NCBI GenBank assembly: GCA_002722795.1
Contig: PBMY01000024.1
Span: 1 to 34,708, forward strand
DNA from: Crocinitomicaceae bacterium
Lineage (GTDB): Bacteria > Bacteroidota > Bacteroidia > Flavobacteriales_D > Sanyastnellaceae
Reading direction: 5' to 3'
Length of the DNA stretch: 34,708 nt
The notes under the pieces are model-generated. The model had not been told where the DNA came from. It saw only the letters and a program-made list of their open reading frames with translations, and did not search any database. Below are positions 26,099 to 33,695 of this stretch, piece after piece. Positions within the stretch are counted from its first letter, which is position 1; the number at the start of each line of letters is the position of its first letter. Both the position numbers and the translations under genes were made by a program.

Positions 26099-27772
26099 AT
26101 GAATAAACACAATCATTTTTTAGTTCTATTTTTAGTTTGTTGTTTTTGTCAAACAGCTTTTTCTCAATCTACAAACCTAGATGTAAATGAAATCGAAAGC
26201 ACAAAAAAGCTTCAGGCTAAGTTGTATGCAATTAATACAGTTGATGAATATTCATCTTTAGTGAGGCTTTCATCCGATTATTCAACAAAGAAATTCCCGA
26301 AGAAGTTTTCCTCTAATGCCAGTCACGTAAATGACATTCTATGGAGAAATAGTTCAATGTTTCAAACTTTAAGTTTTCAGGAATATTTCACGGTGTTACA
26401 AACATTTTGTAGAGAAAATACACTTATTTCTTCTTTTGATGTCAATTGTAATATTACAGATGTCAATCTAATTGAGTCTAGAACGGAGTTTTCTTCGGAT
26501 ACAAAACACTCGATTTCGACAGTTGTGATTGTTGATGTGATTAAAAACATACAATTCAAGGATGTAAACTATGATCTTCTATTTTCAGGAGAAATCCCGT
26601 TGACCTTTGAAGTGAATATTTTTGAGGATAAATATGGAAGACTTAGATCAGAAATATCATCAGCTGTAACTCAAGATAGCTTTATTCCATTTGACTTTTC
26701 AATATTAGACTTAGGCACTGGATATGCACTAAAGGATATGTGTGACCTCAAGGATTATGGTATCGAAATAGAAGACAGAAACGAGGAGTACATCCTGTTC
26801 AAGTATGAAGACCCAACTTCGCAAATAATTTTAGAAGATATAGATAAAAAACGAGATGATGAGGATCCTGTTATAAGTGATCGTAATAAGGATAATGTCT
26901 TAAAAATTGACTCCCAAGAGTTACGCAGTTTTTCTGTATTTGCTTCAATTGACTGGGCGGTTCCAGGACAAGGTAATATAGACTTCACATCTTCAGAGAG
27001 TTTTTCAAATCCAATAAATAATACAATTGAAGCTTCTGGTTTAGTTTTTCTTAATGATATAAATCCCGGAGACAAGCGGAAATATCAGCAATGGAAGCGG
27101 CAATTCGACTTCCTAGTAGGGCTTTCTTATCTTTCTCAAAGATCTGAGTTGAGACTTGATGGTTACTATCAAACATCACCACAGTTTGACAGTGATAATT
27201 TCGCATATTCTAGACTTTCAACTTACACTGATGTTAAAGAAACTTTTAATATCGAAGCTTTTTCAGTCACGTTTGGATTGCAACTTCCAGGGCTTAATCT
27301 TCCAGGGCTTAATAAAGAAACGCTGAGAATAAGAGGATTTCATAGTTTTTCGTTTAATACGAATGTTGATTATGCTAACAGATGTGTGTCTTCTCATGCA
27401 GGATATTATGAGGATTTGTATGGTATTATAATCGATGAAAATTTATACGATTATGGTGTTTATCAGTCGTATGGAACTGGGTCTCTGAACTCTTTGTCTA
27501 GAGTCTCTGATTGGGGTGTAACCCTTGATTTGAAGCCAAAAGCATTTGCTATTCCTTTAGGACAACGATACCAACTTAATCCTTCTTTACGAGTCTCTTG
27601 GGTAAGCCGTTCTTTTTCATTTGAAAACAATTCGGATGAATTATTAGAGGTAGATCCAGAAACACTAAACTCAACTACCATGCTTATTGATGATATGAAT
27701 TTTAATTTTTTGAAAATTGGTATCTCCGGAGAAATCAGTAGGATTCCAACTCCAATTAATGATTGCCCATGA
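26099..27772 (+). CDS. Secreted protein with probable outer-membrane beta-barrel C-terminus
   Basis: ATG 26099 is preferred over an in-frame TTG at 26063 because it starts directly with a signal peptide (HFLVLFLVCCFCQTAFSQ). The product has 557 residues. Residues about 30-190 are a mixed alpha/beta domain. The C-terminal 250 residues alternate polar and hydrophobic positions with aromatic girdles (FDFLVGLSYLSQ, SELRLDGYYQ, FSVTFGLQL, LNPSLRVSWVSRSFSF), as in outer-membrane barrels. A 15-bp tandem duplication gives LPGLN twice (27284-27313). The 39-bp gap before it is the largest in the array. If it is a barrel, it gives the system an outer-membrane component. No family was recognised. Confidence 0.7.
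   Translation: MNKHNHFLVLFLVCCFCQTAFSQSTNLDVNEIESTKKLQAKLYAINTVDEYSSLVRLSSDYSTKKFPKKFSSNASHVNDILWRNSSMFQTLSFQEYFTVLQTFCRENTLISSFDVNCNITDVNLIESRTEFSSDTKHSISTVVIVDVIKNIQFKDVNYDLLFSGEIPLTFEVNIFEDKYGRLRSEISSAVTQDSFIPFDFSILDLGTGYALKDMCDLKDYGIEIEDRNEEYILFKYEDPTSQIILEDIDKKRDDEDPVISDRNKDNVLKIDSQELRSFSVFASIDWAVPGQGNIDFTSSESFSNPINNTIEASGLVFLNDINPGDKRKYQQWKRQFDFLVGLSYLSQRSELRLDGYYQTSPQFDSDNFAYSRLSTYTDVKETFNIEAFSVTFGLQLPGLNLPGLNKETLRIRGFHSFSFNTNVDYANRCVSSHAGYYEDLYGIIIDENLYDYGVYQSYGTGSLNSLSRVSDWGVTLDLKPKAFAIPLGQRYQLNPSLRVSWVSRSFSFENNSDELLEVDPETLNSTTMLIDDMNFNFLKIGISGEISRIPTPINDCP
27284..27313 (+). repeat. Perfect tandem duplication of 15 bp
   Basis: Two exact, adjacent copies of cttccagggcttaat (27284-27298 and 27299-27313) keep the frame and give LPGLN-LPGLN. 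Identical nucleotides in both copies suggest a recent slippage event. Confidence 0.9.
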
Positions 27773-28383
27773 AAAATATAGTGTATTCAATTGTTGGTGT
27801 TACTGTTATTACGCTCTCTATTGCTAGTACTTTTCTTTTGCCTGACAGTGAATATGAAAAGTTATGTGTGAGTGGCGGTGAAGTTTCCATGCATGCTAGT
27901 TTAAACACAAATTTCACTGCTAAATTCAAAGATTGTGAAATCACATTTTTTGATGTTTGGCAAGACAATAGTTTAGAAGAATTTTTATTTTCAAATGATG
28001 GAGGTAATTCCTGGATATCTGCAAAACCAGGAATTTCAGTTCTGCAAAATGGTGTTTCACAGTGTGACATTTGGATTAAAGAAATAGGTGATAATGTAAG
28101 ACCTTATAAAATCAAAAAACCTATTAATTGTAATTGCGGACCCTGCATACCTTCTAATATTGATCAATATCAGATTATTGAAGATTTTGTTTCAAACCCT
28201 ACTAAAGCATATTTGTCTTTTAATAATTGCTGTTGTCAAGATTATTCATTTTCTATAAATGGTAATGAGATCTCATCTATTTTGATTTCTTTAAAATTAC
28301 ACGTGGACTATTTAAATAATATTAAATACTCTATAAATTCTGTTGATGATGACAATAAGATTATATACTTAGTTAGACTCTAA
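27769..28383 (+). CDS. Small Cys-rich secreted or membrane-anchored protein
   Basis: This 204-residue protein starts at ATG 27769, overlapping the previous stop (ATGA). A hydrophobic N-terminus (IVYSIVGVTVITLSIASTFLL) is a signal peptide or an anchor. The rest is beta-rich with clustered Cys: CNCGPC and NNCCCQD, which could hold disulfides or bind metal. No family was recognised. Coupling to the barrel-like gene suggests that the two products work together outside the cytoplasm. Confidence 0.68.
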   Translation: MKNIVYSIVGVTVITLSIASTFLLPDSEYEKLCVSGGEVSMHASLNTNFTAKFKDCEITFFDVWQDNSLEEFLFSNDGGNSWISAKPGISVLQNGVSQCDIWIKEIGDNVRPYKIKKPINCNCGPCIPSNIDQYQIIEDFVSNPTKAYLSFNNCCCQDYSFSINGNEISSILISLKLHVDYLNNIKYSINSVDDDNKIIYLVRL

Positions 28384-28387
28384 TGCC

Positions 28388-28972
28388 ATGAAAATAATTT
28401 ATTTTTTATTCTTTTCCTTAATAGGTTTTACTGGATTTACTCAGAGTCTAGATATTGTATTTATAGACTTCGAAAATTCTGAGTCTAATAATTTTGATAA
28501 GGATTTTTACCTCTCTAATCAAGCTTCATCTCTGCTTGATATTGTTGACAATTCTGACGACTTAGTTTTAATACTTATGGAAAAAAACCTCTCACATGTA
28601 ATGCCAACAAAAGAAAAGGCAAAAGAGTTAATTAATCATCTTACAGATGCCGATTATGGATATCAGTCAATAACTAATGTTCCATATTGGGATGAACAAA
28701 TCAGAAACTTAATCAATGAAAAATCATTCAGAGATAAAATTTCTACTTCAATTAGTCAAAAATCGGCTATTAACATAACCTTTATTGCTAACGATTCTTC
28801 ATCTTCTACAAAGAATGGAATAATTGAATTTTATAACCAGTTAAGTCTAGTGTTTGATTTGTACAATTCTTCTGGTTTTATTGATAATTTAACTTCTAAT
28901 CTATATTCCTCTTATAATAGAAGCGACCAAAATATAATTAATCTAAATGATGAAATCAAAAATGCTAAATAA
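28388..28972 (+). CDS. Small secreted hypothetical protein
   Basis: This 194-residue protein has a signal peptide (KIIYFLFFSLIGFTGFTQ). The mature part starts LDIVFIDFENSES, a hydrophobic strand ending in acidic residues like the first strand of a Rossmann- or vWA-like fold, followed by LVLILMEKN and INITFIAND as further core strands. It could be a reduced vWA-like domain lacking a full MIDAS motif; this is a guess from strand pattern. It lies 4 bp after the Cys-rich gene, and its 3' end overlaps the start of the SH3-vWA gene. Confidence 0.65.
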   Translation: MKIIYFLFFSLIGFTGFTQSLDIVFIDFENSESNNFDKDFYLSNQASSLLDIVDNSDDLVLILMEKNLSHVMPTKEKAKELINHLTDADYGYQSITNVPYWDEQIRNLINEKSFRDKISTSISQKSAINITFIANDSSSSTKNGIIEFYNQLSLVFDLYNSSGFIDNLTSNLYSSYNRSDQNIINLNDEIKNAK

Positions 28973-31343
28973 TAGGTTTTTATTCCTAGCCACTGTTTTT
29001 TTTGTTGCGAGTTCATCATGTGTAAATTCTCAAAATAATTTAGAGGCTTTAGACCGTCCATCTATTTTCAATAATAGCTTAATTAGTCCTGAATTGCATG
29101 ACAAATATTTAGTAGCAAGTGGGGCTAATTATACGAAACTAAAGTTTGATTCTGGTGTTCCTTGGGAAGTTTGGAGCGATAGAGATGACAATCCTATCTA
29201 TGAAAATCCAAGCGTAAATAGTCGTGAAATTACCGCCTTATCTTTTAATCAAGGTCTTTGGGTTCTCGAAGTAAATAAAGATGGTTGGATTAAGGTTCGG
29301 GCAAGAGAAAAAGGGTCTACAAATCAACAAATAGGGTGGATACAGGGTAGGTTCTTGCAACTCACGCCTTTTGCTTTGTCTGAAGATGGTATCTCTAGAA
29401 AAGCTGTAGTCCTAAGGGATGGTGATTATCAATTTAATGAGGACGAATTAGAGGGATTATTTGAAGAACTTACGCGAGTTTATGATAATCCAAAAGTGGA
29501 CATTAAATACAAGTTTAAAAATTCAAAAGACTTTGAAATCTTTTTTATTGTCAAAGAATTGGATGATTTTTATCTTTTATCAAATTATGAAGATTTCAAA
29601 AATGCTCCAGACCCAATCTTTGGGTGGATGCCTAAAGGTAATGTTACTGAATGGGGGTCGAGGGTTTGTTATGGGCCAGCATATGGTCAGGCCGCATTAC
29701 AAGATTATCCGGGGCCTCTGCCCGTTACAACTAATTCTAATCTGAAAAAAAAGTTATCTAATTGGAATCCAAGATCAAATAATCAGAATCTAGATTTATT
29801 TGAAGTAGACGGACATGAAGTAACCAGTGAAGATCCAATAGAAAATCCCTACAGTATTCGGTACCCAGATCTTACGTCTTTAAATGAGAAGTATAAAAAT
29901 ATTCGAACTTTACAGTACATACTCGCTAACAGTAATATCAGAAAGATGGATCAGGATGAAATTGCTAGAATTAGAAGAGAAATTGAAAAACTTAAGGACA
30001 GTATTTCTCATGTGAATTTGATTTTTATTATTGATGCTACATCTAGCATGAGACAATATTATGCAGATATAGCAAATGCAATTGACGATGTCTGTGTCTC
30101 TGTGAGCCAATACTCTAAATATGTTCAATCTTTAACTGTTACTGTTGGATTTTATAGAGACTATGATGATGGGAATGACGTTTTTGATAACATTACCACT
30201 AGTGTATACGACCCGAATATTACTCAGACCTTAAAAACTGTTGAGTGCAAATCTGTAGGCAGGGATTGGTATGAAGCTATGTATCAGGGTATTGTTAAGA
30301 CTTTTGATAGTGCTCAAATCAATAAAAGTCAAAATAATCTTGTTGTTTTAATTGGTGATGATGGCAATGATCCTCTTGATTCAAGAGATGTAAATAGCTT
30401 TAATAAAATTTCAAAACTTTTTAAAGACTATAATGTCAAATTATATGCATTTCAAGCAACAACTAGATACACCGATGCATCATTACAATTTCAAAAAGAC
30501 GTTCTGTCTTGGATTGATGTTATAAAAGACAATTCTCAACGTTCAACAACATATGAAATATCATCTTTACCTTCACAAAACAATACAATTGCATACGGAT
30601 TAAAACAAAAAAATTCTAATAACATTAATTTTGGCAGGACGTATGGTAAGTTGATTACAAATGCGGGTAATCCTGGAAAACCTACTGATGCATCTGTATT
30701 GAACTCCCAACTAAAGGATGACATTATCACTTGGATTGATCATGTTGAAGCTAATATTAGGGAGCTTAATGGGCCTGTCGGACCTGGTTCACTTAGAGAG
30801 TGTGTAAAAATTAAAATGAAAGGTGGTTTAAGTCGAGAAGCTGCGGAGTTTTTGTGTTCAAGTAAGGATATGTCTACTAAAGCACATACAGTTATGAAAT
30901 CTAATTATGTTGATGAAAATTGTTTAATACCATACGTATTATTGACAGACAATGAGTATGTATCTATGAAAGACGATTTTTATGACTTTCAAAATGCTGC
31001 ACAAGGTGATAAAAAAGCACAAGCGCTCACAGATCTTTTTACGTCTTTAATTGCAAATGCATATGGTTCAGATAAAACTCAAATTTCTAAGTATAACAAT
31101 AAAAATCTTGAAGACTTATGGTTTCAGTTATTTAAGGTAGAATTAGGTATTGAAGGATTGAAAAATAGATCGCTAGGAAATTTAAAGACTGTCGATGAAT
31201 CTGTCATTGATGAGTTACAAGAAGTAGTTGATGAATTTCTAAGCGTAGATGTTTCTTTATTTGAATGGAAACGTTATAATTCAGATAGTCAAGTGTTTTA
31301 TTGGATTCCGGCAGAGATTTTCCCGGGATACGCAGAGCAGTAA
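28962..31343 (+). CDS. Exported SH3-like plus von Willebrand A domain protein
   Basis: The product has 793 residues from ATG 28962, or 798 from ATG 28947; both overlap the previous gene. The N-terminus is a signal peptide ending in ASSSC, possibly a lipoprotein site although the lipobox is not canonical. Residues about 65-135 form an SH3-like domain (VNSREITALSFNQGLWVLEV; GWIQGRFLQL). A vWA domain spans about 350-540: LIFIIDATSSM (Asp358, Ser361-Ser362) is the MIDAS-type first motif, and LVVLIGDDGND is a later acidic strand. vWA domains bind metal and partner proteins. The C-terminal 240 residues are helical and unrecognised. It precedes the ABC transporter genes by 3 bp and may be their periplasmic adaptor, which is inference. 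Confidence 0.8.
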   Translation: MLNNRFLFLATVFFVASSSCVNSQNNLEALDRPSIFNNSLISPELHDKYLVASGANYTKLKFDSGVPWEVWSDRDDNPIYENPSVNSREITALSFNQGLWVLEVNKDGWIKVRAREKGSTNQQIGWIQGRFLQLTPFALSEDGISRKAVVLRDGDYQFNEDELEGLFEELTRVYDNPKVDIKYKFKNSKDFEIFFIVKELDDFYLLSNYEDFKNAPDPIFGWMPKGNVTEWGSRVCYGPAYGQAALQDYPGPLPVTTNSNLKKKLSNWNPRSNNQNLDLFEVDGHEVTSEDPIENPYSIRYPDLTSLNEKYKNIRTLQYILANSNIRKMDQDEIARIRREIEKLKDSISHVNLIFIIDATSSMRQYYADIANAIDDVCVSVSQYSKYVQSLTVTVGFYRDYDDGNDVFDNITTSVYDPNITQTLKTVECKSVGRDWYEAMYQGIVKTFDSAQINKSQNNLVVLIGDDGNDPLDSRDVNSFNKISKLFKDYNVKLYAFQATTRYTDASLQFQKDVLSWIDVIKDNSQRSTTYEISSLPSQNNTIAYGLKQKNSNNINFGRTYGKLITNAGNPGKPTDASVLNSQLKDDIITWIDHVEANIRELNGPVGPGSLRECVKIKMKGGLSREAAEFLCSSKDMSTKAHTVMKSNYVDENCLIPYVLLTDNEYVSMKDDFYDFQNAAQGDKKAQALTDLFTSLIANAYGSDKTQISKYNNKNLEDLWFQLFKVELGIEGLKNRSLGNLKTVDESVIDELQEVVDEFLSVDVSLFEWKRYNSDSQVFYWIPAEIFPGYAEQ

Positions 31344-31346
31344 AGG

Positions 31347-32198
31347 ATGGCAGATATTTTTCATATAAAAAAATTAAATTGCACTTATGGTGTTGAAAAG
31401 CCATCTGTTTTAGAAATAAACGATTTAAGAATTCAACAAGAAGAACTTATTTTCTTTTTAGGCGCATCTGGTGTTGGTAAAAGCACGTTGATTGAAAGTT
31501 TAGGTCTTATGACTAATACTATCAAGAATTCTAAAAATAATGATGTTCGTTACAACAGTGCTGATCATGGTCAAATTAATCTAGTTAAGCAATGGGATAA
31601 ATCATCGGTTGAGCTTTCAAAATTTAGATCTAAAGAGTTTAGCTTTATTTTTCAAACTACCAACTTGTTTGAATCAGTTTCGCTTATTGATAATATTATC
31701 CTTCCGTCATTTGTTGAAAATCTTGACGCTGCGAGAGAAAATGCAGAGAGACTTTTAAAAATATTTTTACCCAAAATAAATGATTATCATACTCGTCTAG
31801 CTGGAGATTTATCTGGTGGCCAGAAGCAGAGACTTGCATTTGTTAGAGCATTAATTGCTGAATCGACAGTTCTGTTCTGTGATGAGCCAACAGGAAATTT
31901 AGACGTAGGTAATGCAAAGTTGGTTTTGCGTCATCTTCAACAAACAATTAAAGAAAACAAATCAACAGCACTTATAGTAAGTCATGATGTTAGATTGGCT
32001 GTGCAGTTTGCTTCTAGAATCATACTTATGACTAAAGTAAAAAGACCAGATGGGACTTCCTATGGATCAATCACGAGTGATAATCAATTTATCAAGACTG
32101 ATAATAATAATTGGAAATATTCTGATAGTGAAATATCTAACGATCAACTAATTAAAAAGCTCGTTGAACATTTTGATAATACTATAGAAGATGAGTAA
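31347..32198 (+). CDS. ABC transporter ATP-binding protein, LolD/MacB-like
   Basis: This 283-residue ATPase has all ABC motifs: Walker A GASGVGKST (39-47), Q-loop Gln103 (FIFQTTNLFES), signature LSGGQKQR (155-162), Walker B VLFCDEPTGNLD (Asp179-Glu180) and switch His213 (SHD). The EPTGNLD form and size place it with the LolD/MacB/FtsE branch, which drives mechanotransmission across the envelope instead of simple solute import. The C-terminal 40 residues extend beyond typical LolD. It overlaps the permease gene by 8 bp (ATGAGTAA). Confidence 0.93.
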   Translation: MADIFHIKKLNCTYGVEKPSVLEINDLRIQQEELIFFLGASGVGKSTLIESLGLMTNTIKNSKNNDVRYNSADHGQINLVKQWDKSSVELSKFRSKEFSFIFQTTNLFESVSLIDNIILPSFVENLDAARENAERLLKIFLPKINDYHTRLAGDLSGGQKQRLAFVRALIAESTVLFCDEPTGNLDVGNAKLVLRHLQQTIKENKSTALIVSHDVRLAVQFASRIILMTKVKRPDGTSYGSITSDNQFIKTDNNNWKYSDSEISNDQLIKKLVEHFDNTIEDE

Positions 32199-33675
32199 TA
32201 ATATTTTATCAAGAGTACTATTTAAATCAGAGTTTAAATCGCTAGCCGGAAACAGGTTTGTACACATAATTTCTTTGTTTTTTATTTTTTTATTTTCCAT
32301 CTTCTGTATTGGATCATCTGACGGTGTTTTAAAATATTTAGAAGATAAGATGGACAATGCATATGTGAATATGGTTGATGCTGCGAGAGATAAAAACTAT
32401 GTTAAGTTGGACGATTTGGAATTTTTAAATAATGATAATTTTAAACAGACCTATAGTTTAATTGGATATGATACGTTTGCCAAGTCTTATATGAATTTTT
32501 CTAGTGATGATCAAGCTTCGGAACAAGAGGACTTTCATGCTTTAAAGATTGGTGTTATTGATTCTGAATCTCACCCATTATGGTCAATGATCATGTCAAA
32601 TAATATTGATTTAAAACCTGATAATGATCATGTTAATGTTGTTGAATACAGTGGTGAACCATCAAGTATTTATCTTACTAATGAAGCATATTTAAAACTT
32701 TTTGACGATAACAATTATTCTGATATTCAAGTCTGTTGGTATCAACAGCCTAATACAAATTCTAAAAAAATCTATCTACCGATAGGTGGTGTTACTACCC
32801 AATTGCCGTTTCAAATTGATGCAATTATTTTTGAAGAATGTTTTGAGTGGTTAAGAGGATCAGCACAAGACGGTTGGGGTGTAACAATTCCGAATTATTA
32901 TGTTTCAGATTCTAATTATGTTCAAAATGCTCCTGACATTATTAAGAATAATTTAAGTCCAATATTTTTTAATAATTACCAACTTCTTAATCATCAAGGA
33001 ACCTCAAATCAGAGGTCAAAGATTACGTCTCTATCTCGAATAGATATTCCACAAATTGATCCTAAATATAAAGTTGCCTCTGAGGATGAGTATTTATGTT
33101 TTTCTTTTAAAAATTTAGATATGGTTGAAGGTTTCAATAGGTATCTAAATGACAATTCGACTATGTATTCTTCAGACGTAGAAGGTAGAAATGGAAAAAT
33201 TGAGATAGATTTAACCAAAATTCAAACAAAAAAATATCTAAAACTATTTAGCAACTTTGGCAGTGCACTAGCAAAAGCATTAATGTTAGTTTCAATTGTG
33301 TTAATTATAAACTACAGTCTTGCTATTCTTACTCAGCATATTTCTAAGAACAAAAGAAATTTAGGTACTCTTATTGCCTTTGGTTTTAAAAATAATACAG
33401 TCGTCGGTTTTTACTTAATCATCAGTTCTCTTTTAATTATTTCCTCTTTTACAATAGCTTATCTATTAAACTACTTTTTTGGAGATTATATTCTACAGTT
33501 GTTTTTACAATCTGAAATTTTAGATATTTCTATTGATGTTGGTGAGATCAATTATCTATTTCCAGATATTTTATACTCAGTTATAGGATTCCTAATAGTT
33601 CCTCTTCTTATTATATATTTTCAAATTAGGAAGTTGTTAAAGACTTCTCCTGGCGATTTGATTTATAACCGATAG
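32191..33675 (+). CDS. FtsX-like ABC transporter permease (LolC/E/MacB type)
   Basis: This 494-residue protein has one N-terminal membrane segment (about 25-45, HIISLFFIFLFSIFCIGSS), a large periplasmic domain (about 50-345) and three C-terminal segments (about 358-380, 408-430 and 450-480). This is the four-segment layout of type VII ABC permeases. The region around KNKRNLGTLIAFGFKNNTV fits the coupling segment between the second and third membrane spans of FtsX-like domains. It is the partner of the ATPase encoded just upstream. The periplasmic domain is not recognisable as LolE or MacB, so the client is unknown. Confidence 0.85.
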   Translation: MSNNILSRVLFKSEFKSLAGNRFVHIISLFFIFLFSIFCIGSSDGVLKYLEDKMDNAYVNMVDAARDKNYVKLDDLEFLNNDNFKQTYSLIGYDTFAKSYMNFSSDDQASEQEDFHALKIGVIDSESHPLWSMIMSNNIDLKPDNDHVNVVEYSGEPSSIYLTNEAYLKLFDDNNYSDIQVCWYQQPNTNSKKIYLPIGGVTTQLPFQIDAIIFEECFEWLRGSAQDGWGVTIPNYYVSDSNYVQNAPDIIKNNLSPIFFNNYQLLNHQGTSNQRSKITSLSRIDIPQIDPKYKVASEDEYLCFSFKNLDMVEGFNRYLNDNSTMYSSDVEGRNGKIEIDLTKIQTKKYLKLFSNFGSALAKALMLVSIVLIINYSLAILTQHISKNKRNLGTLIAFGFKNNTVVGFYLIISSLLIISSFTIAYLLNYFFGDYILQLFLQSEILDISIDVGEINYLFPDILYSVIGFLIVPLLIIYFQIRKLLKTSPGDLIYNR

Positions 33676-33695
33676 TAAACTTGATCCATTAAATC

